Assembly (NCBI GenBank): GCA_963773735.1
Contig: CAVZCK010000026.1
Coordinates: 1-64,000 of the forward strand
Source: CAVZCK01 sp963773735
Lineage (GTDB): Bacteria; Pseudomonadota; Alphaproteobacteria; Rhizobiales; Rhodomicrobiaceae
Direction: 5' to 3'
DNA length: 64,000 nt
Shown in pieces: positions 1 to 7,862 of the stretch. Numbering within the stretch: the first letter of the stretch is position 1; each line of letters opens with the position of its first letter. Under the pieces are notes generated by a model. The model did not search any database. It saw only the letters and a list, made by a program, of their open reading frames with translations, and was not told the DNA's origin. The position numbers were made by a program, and so were the translations under genes.

Positions 1-959
1 GGTGTTCGCGGGGATGCTGGAGAAGGATGCCAAGGCCCGCGTCTGGGCGATCCCAGCTCCGACAGGCGGCAGCCGCGCCTTTTGCGACCGCATGAATGCC
101 TGGGCGCAGAGAGAGGGCCAGCCGGGGCTGGGATATATAATTTGCAGAGGTCCAAAATCCTGAGGAGGGATCGGGCGGCGAGGAGCTGCTTCGGGAACTA
201 GCGGACACGGGTAAAGAAGAGGATTTAAAGAAGCTTATCAAAGGATGGTGGGTGATCGGAAAGGGGCCGATCGCCAAGAAGATCGGGCCGAGAAGGGAGC
301 GAGACGACCCGCCTATTCGAGGTCATTAAGCCGAACCACGGGGACGCCATGTTCTTCGTTGCAGGTGATCCGGCGAAATTCTACGAATTCGCCGGCGAGG
401 CGCGCAGCCGTATCGGCGAGGAGCTGGGGCTGACGCGCAAGGACCGCTTCGAGTTCTGCTGGATCACCGATTTCCCGTTCTACGAGTGGAACGAGGAGGA
501 GAAGCAAATCGATTTCTCCCACAACCCGTTCTCGATGCCGCAGGCGGGCTCGAAGCGCTCGAGCCGCCGAAAGCCAAGGCCGCGAGGCGCTCCTGGCGCT
601 CAAGGCCTATCAATATGACATCGTCTGCAACGGCGTCGAGCTGTCCTCGGGCGCGATCCGGAACCACATACCGGAGATCATGTACAAGGCATTCGAGATC
701 GCCGGCTACGGCCCGAAGTGGTCGACGGCAAGTTCGGCGGCATGATCCGCGCGTTCAAATTCGGCGCGCCGCCGCATGGCGGCATCGCGCCGGGCATCGA
801 CCGCATCGTCATGCTGCTCTGCGGCACCGATAACTTACGCGATGTGACGATGTTCCCGATGAACCAGCGCGCCGAGGATCTGCTGATGGGCGCGCCGTCC
901 GAAGTGTCGCCGCGCCAGCTGCAGGAGCTGCATATCCGGCTGAGCCTGCCGAAGACATG
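1..959 (+). pseudogene. aspS: Aspartyl-tRNA synthetase, 3' part, multiply frameshifted
   Basis: Fragments of aspartyl-tRNA synthetase follow one another in different frames. First comes a GAD-domain stretch around 1-140 (motifs AGMLEKDAKARVWAIPAP, GGSRAFCDRMNAWAQ). Then a catalytic stretch at 349-540 (FVAGDPAKFYEF, WITDFPFYEWNEEEKQIDF), then KAYQYDIVCNGVELSSGAIRN near 600-665, and the C-terminal GIDRIVMLLCGTDNLRDVTMFP to the stop at 957-959. I count at least four indels. In addition, about 105 bases at 140-245 have no synthetase counterpart and contain stops. The N-terminal anticodon-binding and first catalytic parts lie outside the window or are missing. Because aspS is essential, either an intact copy exists elsewhere or this stretch contains base errors. 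Identity is firm; the functional state is not. Confidence 0.8.
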
Positions 960-965
960 ATGGAA

Positions 966-1002
966 TTGACAGGTAGCCATCATCTATGATAGCTATCTAT
1001 CA
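966..1002 (+). promoter_or_regulatory. Likely promoter/operator of the XRE-PIN pair
   Basis: A TTGACA hexamer at 966-971 could be the -35 box. Just downstream lies the perfect palindrome GATAGCTATC (988-997), inside a wider inverted repeat TGATAG-CTAT-CTATCA (987-1002) that runs into the ATG at 1002. A dyad over the start of a small HTH antitoxin gene suits autorepression, which is usual for type II toxin-antitoxin operons. Binding itself is inferred. Confidence 0.5.
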
Positions 1003-1346
1003 TGATCAGCGCCGAACAGATCAAAGCCGCGCGTGCGCTCCTGCGCATGGAGCAGGAGGAGCTGGCGCGCCGTGCCAAGGTCTCGGTGACCACGATCAGG
1101 CGGCTGGAAGCCGCTAGCGGTAAGTCGCTCGTTGCTGAGGGAACCACCGCGACGGTGCGCAACGCTTTGGAGGAGGCCGGCGTGGAGTTCATTCATCAGG
1201 GCGTCAGCCTGAAGCCGAAATCCCGCGATGCCGAAGCGTTGCTTGGCCGGCTGCGGGCCATCGCCGAACGTGCGTCTGCGACCCAAGCGGGCCGGGAGTG
1301 GCTCAGCGACGCCGATCTTTACGGCGATGATGGCCTGCCGCGCTAG
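1002..1346 (+). CDS. XRE-type HTH protein, likely antitoxin
   Basis: A 114-residue protein. Residues about 4-60 form a helix-turn-helix of the XRE/Cro type (ISAEQIKAARALLRMEQEEL, then LARRAKVSVTTIRRLEAASG). The last ten residues, DLYGDDGLPR, resemble the toxin-neutralising tails of VapB-like antitoxins (consensus about DxYDxxGLP). It is followed 99 bases later by a PIN-domain gene on the same strand and preceded by a palindrome overlapping its start, so it probably represses its own operon and neutralises the PIN toxin. The start is an ATG with little leader between it and the dyad, so the message may be nearly leaderless. It could instead be a stand-alone regulator. Confidence 0.75.
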   Translation: MISAEQIKAARALLRMEQEELARRAKVSVTTIRRLEAASGKSLVAEGTTATVRNALEEAGVEFIHQGVSLKPKSRDAEALLGRLRAIAERASATQAGREWLSDADLYGDDGLPR

Positions 1347-1445
1347 AGCGGTTCCGCTCTGGCGTTTTATGTTTTACGCTCGATTTTTCCTAAAACCGGT
1401 TCCATCCCCGTTTTCACGAGGACAAGCTTTTAGGATCTCGCGTCG
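1345..1445. repeat. Small palindromic intergenic element
   Basis: Between the antitoxin and toxin genes lies a hairpin, AGAGCGG-TT-CCGCTCT (1345-1360), overlapping the antitoxin stop. It is followed by AAAACCGGTTCC (1392-1403). This combination resembles short palindromic repeats that are common between genes in Rhizobiales. It may attenuate transcription between the two genes. No T-run follows. Confidence 0.45.
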
Positions 1446-1850
1446 ATGGTGATCGACAGCTCGGCGCTGATTGCGATTTTTCGGCTGGAGCCGGAGGCCG
1501 ATGCTTTTCTGAAGGCGATTGTCGCGGCCGACCGGCGGTTGATGTCGGCTCTCAGTTTTCTCGAGACATCGATGGTGATGAGCGGCGGCGCATTCGATGC
1601 GACGGCTTTTGAGCCGCTCGACGAATTTCTCGCCGAAGCCGACGTCGATGTCGTGCCTTTCGACGCGGCGCAGGCCACTCTGGCGCGCCAGGCTTTTCTG
1701 CGTTTCGGCAAGGGGCGGCATAGAGCGGGGCTCAATCTCGGCGATTGCGCCTCCTATGCGCTGGCGAAGGCGAAAGGCACCTCGCTGCTGTTCAAGGGCG
1801 AGGATTTCCGGCGGACCGATGTGATGGCGGCACTGGCCGCCGCGCAATAG
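1446..1850 (+). CDS. vapC: PIN-domain ribonuclease toxin, VapC family
   Basis: A 134-residue PIN-domain protein. Acidic residues expected for metal-dependent RNase activity are in place: Asp4 in VIDSSAL, a Glu in ALSFLETSMV (about residue 41), Asp in NLGDCASYALA (about 99) and Asp in FKGEDF (about 119). Length and motif order match VapC toxins, which cleave RNA when freed from their antitoxin. The upstream XRE-type gene replaces the more usual AbrB-type VapB. The ATG at 1446 keeps the Asp at position 4, as in the family. Confidence 0.85.
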   Translation: MVIDSSALIAIFRLEPEADAFLKAIVAADRRLMSALSFLETSMVMSGGAFDATAFEPLDEFLAEADVDVVPFDAAQATLARQAFLRFGKGRHRAGLNLGDCASYALAKAKGTSLLFKGEDFRRTDVMAALAAAQ

Positions 1851-1883
1851 ATTGCGGCTCGCAATTTTGGGGCGTCATGCGCC

Positions 1884-2732
1884 ATGAATTACAGGCACGC
1901 TTTTCATGCCGGCAATCACGCCGATGTCCTCAAGCATGTGGTGCTGACCCGGCTGCTTGTGCATTTGAACAAGAAAGCGAAACCATATCGCGTCATCGAC
2001 GCTCATGCCGGCATCGGCATCTATGCACTGGATGGTATCGAGGCTGGGAAGACCGGGGAATGGCAGGGCGGCATCGGTAAAATGGCGGCGCCCTTGGCGT
2101 CAGAGGTCGAGGCGCTGCTTGCACCTTATCGGCAGATTATCGCCAACCTCAATCCGGACGGGGACTTGCGCCACTTTCCCGACTCGCCCGAGATCGCCGC
2201 GCGGCTGATGCGCGACGGCGACCGCCTGATAGCCAATGAGCTGCACCCGGAGGATGTCGAAGCGCTCACGCAGCATTTCGCCCGCGACCGCCGCGACAAA
2301 ATCATGCAGCTCGACGCCGGGATTTGCGTGAAGGCCAATTCTCCACCGCCGGAGCGGCGTGGCCTGGTCCTCATCGATCCGCCTTATGAGCAGAAAGACG
2401 AGGCCGCCAAGGCCGCGCGCATGCTTGCCGACGGCATGAAGCGCTTTGCCACCGGCACGTTCATGCTCTGGTATCCGCTGAAGGGGAAAGGCGATGAGGA
2501 GATCTGCCGGGAGGCGGCGAAGGCACTTGGCCGGCCCGGCACGCTGGTGGCGGAATTGCGGGTGCGCGAGGCTTTCAAGGAGGGCGGGCTCGCCGGCTCG
2601 GGCGTCATTATCGTCAACGCGCCGTGGAAGCTGGATGAGGAGATGCGCCTATTTCTGCCCGCGCTCGCGGAGCGGCTGGGCCTCGGCCCTTGGGGGCAGG
2701 GCAGGACGGAGTGGCTGGTGCCGACAGCTTGA
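1884..2732 (+). CDS. rlmJ: 23S rRNA (adenine-2030 N6)-methyltransferase
   Basis: A 282-residue RlmJ (YhiR) family protein, which uses S-adenosylmethionine to methylate A2030 (E. coli numbering) of 23S rRNA. The N-terminus MNYRHAFHAGNHADVLKH is the family signature. VIDAHAGIGIYAL (about 37-49) is the SAM-binding loop, and DPPY at 165-168 is the catalytic motif of N6-adenine methyltransferases. Length is as expected. It follows the PIN gene by only 33 bases, but functional coupling is unlikely. Confidence 0.95.
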   Translation: MNYRHAFHAGNHADVLKHVVLTRLLVHLNKKAKPYRVIDAHAGIGIYALDGIEAGKTGEWQGGIGKMAAPLASEVEALLAPYRQIIANLNPDGDLRHFPDSPEIAARLMRDGDRLIANELHPEDVEALTQHFARDRRDKIMQLDAGICVKANSPPPERRGLVLIDPPYEQKDEAAKAARMLADGMKRFATGTFMLWYPLKGKGDEEICREAAKALGRPGTLVAELRVREAFKEGGLAGSGVIIVNAPWKLDEEMRLFLPALAERLGLGPWGQGRTEWLVPTA

Positions 2733-2844
2733 TGACCGATGCCGGGCATGAGCGTGTCCATTCGAAGCAGCGGCGAGACTGTCCTTATCCTCGCCTTGGC
2801 GGCGGGCTAAAATCGGCGACGATTTGCAGGGTCGAGCAGACGAA

Positions 2845-3627
2845 ATGCAAGCTATGATCGCTGAAATCCTCATTACCACCGCGGCTCTCACCGCGATCAT
2901 CGCGGCGCGCTATCTGATTTTCTCCGGCTTCGCCTATTGGCTGCTCTGGCAGCGCGGCGGAGAAAAGCTTTCGGCCAAGCGTCTCAATCGCGACCGGCCG
3001 ATGCGGCGCGTGATTCTGCAGGAAATCCGGCTGTCGCTGGTCTCTTCGGCGGTCTATGCCGCGCCGGCGGCGCTGGTGCTTGTGCGCTGGCTGGATGGCG
3101 GCACGAAAATCTACACCGACTGGTCGACCCATGGCGGCGCGCCTTACATCCTGCTCAGCGCCTTCCTCTATCTTCTGGTGCAGGACAGCTATTATTATTG
3201 GGCGCATCGGCTCATGCATCATCCGCGCCTGTTCCGCTTGATGCATGCCGGCCATCACCGCTCGCGCCAGCCAACGCCGTTTGCCTCATTCGCCTTCGAC
3301 CCGGCGGAGGCGGTCGTGACGGCCTGGCTCTTGCCGGCGATGACGTGTTTCATCCCCGTCCATATCGGTGTTGTGATCGCACTCCTCGTGCTGATGACCG
3401 TGACCGCGGTGATGAACCATTCCGGCTGGGAGATGCTGCCCGAAAGCTTCGTCTATGGCCCGATCGGCCGGCAGCTCATCTCGGCGACCCATCACAGCCT
3501 GCACCACACCCGGTTCGATGCCAATTACGGCCTCTATTTCCGGCTGTGGGACAGGATCATGGGCACCGACGCCATGCCGCAATTTGCGCGAAAGAAAATG
3601 ACCGGGGACGCGCCCCGGATCCTATGA
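2845..3627 (+). CDS. Sterol desaturase/fatty acid hydroxylase family membrane protein
   Basis: About 260 residues with several hydrophobic segments and the histidine clusters that bind a di-iron centre: WAHRLMHH, HAGHHRS, an NHSG segment and HHSLHHTRFD. These define the integral-membrane fatty acid hydroxylase/sterol desaturase superfamily, which uses O2 to hydroxylate or desaturate lipids. The substrate cannot be read from sequence; sterols, hopanoid-linked lipids or sphingolipid-like lipids are possible. The ATG at 2845 is preferred over the in-frame TTG at 2824. A ceramidase-family gene lies 0.7 kb downstream, so a shared lipid theme is possible. Confidence 0.85.
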   Translation: MQAMIAEILITTAALTAIIAARYLIFSGFAYWLLWQRGGEKLSAKRLNRDRPMRRVILQEIRLSLVSSAVYAAPAALVLVRWLDGGTKIYTDWSTHGGAPYILLSAFLYLLVQDSYYYWAHRLMHHPRLFRLMHAGHHRSRQPTPFASFAFDPAEAVVTAWLLPAMTCFIPVHIGVVIALLVLMTVTAVMNHSGWEMLPESFVYGPIGRQLISATHHSLHHTRFDANYGLYFRLWDRIMGTDAMPQFARKKMTGDAPRIL

Positions 3628-3732
3628 AGCCGGCGTGCCGCGTACCCATCATGTCCGGAGCCCATTTCAACAGGAGGAAACCGGCCCCATCATGACCTAT
3701 GAATTAAGACATGCTGAAGCGAGGCTTGCGGC

Positions 3733-4143
3733 TCAGTAACGGCCCAGAAACGCCGGTCCACGCCGGTAGAGGCCGCCGGTCTCCGGGTCGAAATCGAAGC
3801 GAAAATAGCCGGGCGACACGGTCTGGCTCCCCATGCCGTCCCAGAAGTCCACGCTCAGCCGGCGCAGCGTATATTCGCAGGTGATCTCACAATCGGCCCA
3901 GTTGTCGCCGCCCGGGATCCGCACTTCATCGCCCCAGCGGCCGTGACGAACCGGCGCCGCCACGATCGCGCCGCCAAAGGTCTGCCTAGCCGTGACAAAG
4001 CGATAGACGCCCGGCTCGTCGCCATAGCGCGGAACCTTGCAGTGCCGGCCTTTGCACGACGCCGCATCGGCAAGGCCGGCAAAGCCGGAGGTGAAAACCG
4101 CGACGGCCGCAAGGCCAAGAACGGACTTCAGAATGTGCCCCAT
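3733..4143 (-). CDS. Small secreted protein of unknown function
   Basis: About 136 residues. A hydrophobic signal peptide (ILKSVLGLAAVAVFTSGFAG) ends near an AxA site (LADAAS). The mature part holds four cysteines (SCKGRHCK and ADCEITCEY), so it probably forms disulfides in the periplasm. I do not recognise a family. The ATG at 4143 is chosen because a GGAG motif sits about six bases upstream. The gene faces its neighbours on both sides and appears monocistronic. Confidence 0.6.
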   Translation of the reverse strand: MGHILKSVLGLAAVAVFTSGFAGLADAASCKGRHCKVPRYGDEPGVYRFVTARQTFGGAIVAAPVRHGRWGDEVRIPGGDNWADCEITCEYTLRRLSVDFWDGMGSQTVSPGYFRFDFDPETGGLYRRGPAFLGRY

Positions 4144-4343
4144 TGTCATCTCCAAATCGTCTCCAGCGGCTCATTGCCCAACTTAGCTTTCCTCGGACAA
4201 TAAGGATGAAATATGGTGAAGTCTAATGCTGAAAAATTGCCTTATGCGGCAGCGTCGCCACAAAGCGGCGCCGGTTCGCCGATCCGGCTCTTCCGTTTCG
4301 CTCCGCCGTTGAAAGGCACCATGCCTCCTGATAAGCGGTGTGC

Positions 4344-5081
4344 ATGGACAATACCGACAAGATCTTTGCTTATTGTGAACGCGGTCACGACCCAGGTTTC
4401 TGGGCCGAGCCGTTCAATGCCTTGACCAATTTCGGCTTTATTGTTGGCGGCCTGATCGCCGTGTGGCTGTTGTCGCGCCGGCCACATGACGAGAGAAAAC
4501 GCTTTCGCTACCTCCTTGTTCTCAACCTTTTCGTCATCGGCGCCGGCAGCTTCCTGTTTCACACTTACGCCACTGCCTGGGCGTCTGCCGCGGATGTCAT
4601 CCCGATCGGCGTCTTCATGCTCGCCTATCTCGGCTATGCTCTCCACGTTTTTGCGGGAGCGCCGCTCATCCTGGTGGTACCGCTGATCGCCGGTTTTGCC
4701 TATCTGATCGAGTTGGCGATGACGGTGGATTGCAGCACGCTCGGCGTTTCGCTCACATTCCTGCAGACGACCAACTGCCTCAATGGCAGTTTTGGCTACC
4801 TGCCGGCGCTAGCGGCGATGCTATTGATCGGCGCCTGGCTGGCGCTGCGCCGTCATCCCGCCGCGCCCTATATCTTCGGCGCGGGAATGATTTTCATCGT
4901 CTCGGTGGGCTTCCGCGCGACGGACCGCATCTGGTGTCAGGCGATCACCTTCATGGACAACCCGATCGGCACGCATTTCCTCTGGCATACGCTGAACAGC
5001 ATCGTGCTGTTTCTGCTTGTGCTCGCCGCGGTCCGCTATGGCGGCCGGCGGATCGCGTCCGATGCGTTGAGAGGCGCCTGA
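4344..5081 (+). CDS. Ceramidase-family integral membrane protein
   Basis: About 245 residues with seven or so predicted membrane helices. The N-terminal YCERGHDPGFWAEPFNALTN and the interior SFLFHTYATAW and GTHFLWHTLNS match the alkaline ceramidase/Per1-type CREST superfamily, whose conserved Ser, Asp and His residues bind zinc and hydrolyse amide bonds of lipids. In alphaproteobacteria the natural substrate is uncertain. The in-frame GTG at 4338 is an alternative start; the ATG at 4344 is preferred. Confidence 0.8.
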   Translation: MDNTDKIFAYCERGHDPGFWAEPFNALTNFGFIVGGLIAVWLLSRRPHDERKRFRYLLVLNLFVIGAGSFLFHTYATAWASAADVIPIGVFMLAYLGYALHVFAGAPLILVVPLIAGFAYLIELAMTVDCSTLGVSLTFLQTTNCLNGSFGYLPALAAMLLIGAWLALRRHPAAPYIFGAGMIFIVSVGFRATDRIWCQAITFMDNPIGTHFLWHTLNSIVLFLLVLAAVRYGGRRIASDALRGA

Positions 5082-5147
5082 CTGGATAAGCCTGCGCCCT
5101 GCTGTTGCAAGCGCTGCACGGCTGGCGCATAAACCCGGGGGTCTTTT

Positions 5148-5234
5148 GCGGACATGGCGGAACCGGTAGACGCAACGGACTTAAAATCCGTTTCCCGTAA
5201 GGGAGTGAGGGTTCGAGTCCCTCTGTCCGCACCA
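5148..5234 (+). tRNA. tRNA-Leu (anticodon TAA)
   Basis: The acceptor stem is GCGGACA (5148-5154) pairing with TGTCCGC (5224-5230), followed by encoded ACCA. The anticodon arm is ACGGA-CTTAAAA-TCCGT, giving anticodon TAA. A long variable arm (CCCGTAAGGGAG) and the T-arm GGTTCGAGTCC follow. At 87 bases it fits a class II leucine tRNA that reads UUA. Confidence 0.97.
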
Positions 5235-5385
5235 GTAAAATCAAGCTCTTAGCCGAAACGCAGCTTCCTTCCAGATCATTGTAAAGCGCTTCGAGGGTCC
5301 CTGTGGGATCCCAAACGCAAAAAAGCCCGGTAGAGGCGCTCACCCCAGCCAGGCGCGATGAAACCCTGATGACGGAGGAACTGTG

Positions 5386-5597
5386 CGCATTCGATCAGGG
5401 CCATCCCACCGTCTGTCACCTATCCCGTATTCTCCGGAGCCTGCTTCGCGATCATCACGGCCGTAGCCGCGATCGCGTTCAGCGAACGTCTCCTCCCAAT
5501 CAATATGATCGGCATCGGCCTCGTGATCGTCGGTATTTTGCTTGCACAAGACGAGGCCCTGATCGGTCGCGCGGCGCTGCCCGGAATTGACACTTAA
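5386..5597 (+). pseudogene. SMR-type small multidrug transporter, C-terminal remnant
   Basis: The frame ending at the TAA 5595-5597 encodes about 70 residues. They read like the second half of an EmrE/SugE-type transporter: IPPSVTYPVFSGACFAII, then AIAFSERLLPINMIGIGLV and VIVGILLA, matching helices 3-4. The N-terminal helices, with the essential membrane Glu, are absent and no start lies in frame. It sits 150 bases downstream of a tRNA gene, a common insertion point, so this may be a relic of an integrated segment. Confidence 0.55.
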
Positions 5598-6135
5598 TGG
5601 ATCGCGTTGTTCGCTCTGCTGCGGATGGCAAATTATCGTCCGATCGAGCCTGTTGCATTCGGTCGTGAGGCTCCCCGGCCAAGACGCGGCGAGGCGCCAA
5701 ACCGACGATCTGCGTCGGAATCGGGCTGCGATTGTGCATCGGATTGCGCGATCGTTCGCGCCGCTATGTCTATCTGACCAGAGCGGTCGCACCGCCGGAG
5801 GTCATCCGCCACAACCATCCGATATTTGACGCCTATGTCGAGCCAAGCCGCCGGCGTGAAAGAACCCGCTGACCGCTCTTCGCCATGGTCTTGGATCGTC
5901 ATTTCGCCCGCACGCCGGGGTCCGAACGGATAAAAAAGGCACGGACTTGGCCTATGGCGAGAGACTGCACATAGAAAGCGCGCCTTTCGCGTCGTCACCT
6001 TCGAGAATTTTTTTCGCCATTCACCCAAACAGGTGAGGCGCAAATCACCCTTCGAAAGTAAATATTTCGACGGTAGCGCATGCAATACTGAGCATAGCGT
6101 TTTCCAATCATACGAATATCTGTTGGAGGTCTTCC
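5598..6135. other. Gene-poor stretch
   Basis: I see no convincing gene here. Reading frames exist, but none shows a recognisable motif, a codon-use pattern like the neighbours, or a plausible start. A GGAGG at 6126-6130 serves the next gene. Confidence 0.4.
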
Positions 6136-6522
6136 ATGACACATTGGAAGCATGCATGGCCGCTTGCGACGGCCGCCGTTCTTTGCGGGCTAACATTTGG
6201 TGCGGAGGCCAGCGCCAACTCAACGGGCCGGGCTGCCGTTGGCGTGGACGGTCGCGGTGCACGGGGTGCATCACTCGATCTACCGACATCAAGCGCGCCC
6301 AGCGTCACCGCTCTGTCAGCGAGCGGAGCAGCCGAGGTGACCGCATCGGCGTTCGATCCCACTAACCTACCGTCGCTCGATTCAATCGGCCCGCAAACCG
6401 ATATCACTGTCTTCCTTCAGAGCGGCGTGCCCGCTGGGCTGCGGCTTGCCGCGCTTCGGCGCGCCTGGGCAATGGATCCAGCGATCCGAGACTTCAAGGG
6501 GTTGCAGGAGAACGACAACTAA
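6136..6522 (+). CDS. Secreted protein with DUF3306-like C-terminus
   Basis: A 128-residue protein with a signal peptide (TAAVLCGLTFGAEASA) and a low-complexity Ala/Ser/Thr linker. The C-terminal about 60 residues (FDPTNLPSLDSIGPQTDI, GVPAGLRLAALRRAW, DPAIRDFKGLQEND) match the conserved end of DUF3306 proteins. Those are usually cytoplasmic and lie beside formate dehydrogenase genes with DUF3305. Here no fdh gene is near and the protein appears exported. The GGAGG about seven bases upstream supports the start. Function unknown. Confidence 0.65.
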   Translation: MTHWKHAWPLATAAVLCGLTFGAEASANSTGRAAVGVDGRGARGASLDLPTSSAPSVTALSASGAAEVTASAFDPTNLPSLDSIGPQTDITVFLQSGVPAGLRLAALRRAWAMDPAIRDFKGLQENDN

Positions 6523-6893
6523 CGATGTCGATCGATCGGATGGGACGGTGCCATGTCGCATCCAAGAACAACGCCCAGCAGGACCGGCACTTGCCACCCA
6601 CAACATCCGGTCCTCCTCGGGTGCCAAACGACTGAGCTATCGGCCCAAGCCGCGCCGGCCGGGACGCGAGGACGCTCCGGCTTGCAAACAGGGAGCGCAG
6701 CCGGACCATGACCGAAACCCCGTGCCATCCTTCGACGCCTCGCGATCCTGCGTCGCTCGTGGTCGGCGCGATTGCGATCGCAGTGACGGCAAGGGTGAGC
6801 AACTCGACGGAGGCGACGAAGCCAGCGTCGCGTTCCGACAGCGAGAGACCGTCCTGTCCCGGCTTTCCTATCGGCGCGTCGGCCTCGTCGCCG
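6523..6893. other. Convergent intergenic stretch with weak frames
   Basis: No supported gene. A minus-strand frame starting at 6904 overlaps the end of the oxidase subunit IV gene and runs to 6494, but it has no family-like motif. At 6629-6646 the minus strand reads GGGCCGATAGCTCAGTCG, which looks like the 5' end of a tRNA, without the rest of the cloverleaf. Confidence 0.35.
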
Positions 6894-7226
6894 TCACCTG
6901 ACATTGCTCGCCCAGGGCGCATCGATCTTCAGCGTTTGGTGGACGTCGCTCGTCCTGCCGCGCGTCGCGTAGTCGGTGCCGGCCAGCAAAAGCAGGATTA
7001 TGAGCCATGCTCCAGCGCCGACGGCGATCAGGCGAAGCAGACCGCCTTCTTCGCGCAAACGCATGAAGAACCAGAAGATCAGCGTCGCCTTGGCAAGCGC
7101 AATGCAGATGCTCACGCTTAGGTTGAGCGGCCCAGTGAATTGGAAGCTTGCGGTCACGGTCAGCGCCAGCAGCACAAGGAGGGTAATCCAGACAAGCAGT
7201 AAGCGTCCCGTGCCAATCACGGTCAT
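6894..7226 (-). CDS. Cytochrome c oxidase subunit IV-like protein
   Basis: A 110-residue protein with three membrane helices. The second carries ALAKATLIFWFFMRLREEGG, a stretch typical of the small prokaryotic oxidase subunit IV of caa3 oxidases. It begins MTVIGTGRL at an ATG that overlaps the subunit III stop (TGATG), showing translational coupling. Because of a one-base insertion inside the subunit III gene, an open frame runs through both genes, which would wrongly suggest a 322-residue fusion. It is the last clear gene of the operon. Confidence 0.8.
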   Translation of the reverse strand: MTVIGTGRLLLVWITLLVLLALTVTASFQFTGPLNLSVSICIALAKATLIFWFFMRLREEGGLLRLIAVGAGAWLIILLLLAGTDYATRGRTSDVHQTLKIDAPWASNVR

Positions 7227-7862
7227 CACCTCGCGAGGTAGAGAATGGGATAGAGAAACACCCAGATCACATCGACGAGGTGCCAAATAAAGTCCCGCCG
7301 TCTCAACGGTGACCGCGCGCTGCGGCAGCCGCAGCCGGCCGCCACCCGCGAGCCAGCCAAGTCCGCCGAGCAGGAGAATGCCGATGGTCACATGGATCGC
7401 ATGCAGCCCGGTCGCGACGAGATACAGATCCATGAATTGACGCTGGACGGGAGAAGTGAATTGTCCCGGCTCGCTGATCCCCGGAAGCAGACCCTCGCCA
7501 TATTCCTCATAATATTCAATCGCCTTGAGACCGAGAAATGCCACTCCGAGCCCCGCCGCGCCACCGGTGAACAGCGCCGTTCGGCTGCGCGCAGCGGCGC
7601 GTGCCGCCTGAACCGCGAGCGCGACGAACAGGCTGGAGGTGAGCAGCACCGCGGTGTTGATCGCACCGACATAAATATGCAGGCGCTTCGATGCCTCGAC
7701 CATCTCCTGCGGATGCAGGAAGCGCAGCACGAACGCGACCGCGACGAGGCCTCCGAACAGCATGATCTCGCTCGCCAGAAACACATACATGCCCATCATG
7801 ATGGCCTCTTGCTGCTGCGTGGCGTCGGCATAAGGCTCGTGCAGCTCGACCCGCTCAGTCAT
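7226..7862 (-). CDS. coxC: Cytochrome c oxidase subunit III (frameshifted)
   Basis: About 211 residues when corrected, with the membrane helices and Glu-rich region of oxidase subunit III (GMYVFLASEIMLFGG, ATGLHAIHVTIGILL). The frame is intact to VETAGLY. Removing one A from the AAA run at 7285-7287 (plus strand) restores the conserved ending WHLVDVIWVFLYPILYLAR and a stop at 7226-7228. As written, the frame instead slips into the downstream subunit IV. Either the run length is wrong or this subunit is truncated. It overlaps the subunit I gene by 8 bases. Confidence 0.85.

Noticed and set aside
5633..6292. A 219-residue minus-strand ORF
   Set aside because: It has no family motifs and overlaps the better supported secreted protein gene at 6136.
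6494..6904. A minus-strand gene after subunit IV
   Set aside because: The frame overlaps subunit IV by 11 bases but has no recognisable motif or helix pattern, so I do not list it.
6894..7862. A 322-residue fusion of oxidase subunits III and IV
   Set aside because: The fused reading depends on one extra base; both separate genes show their normal ends and a TGATG overlap.
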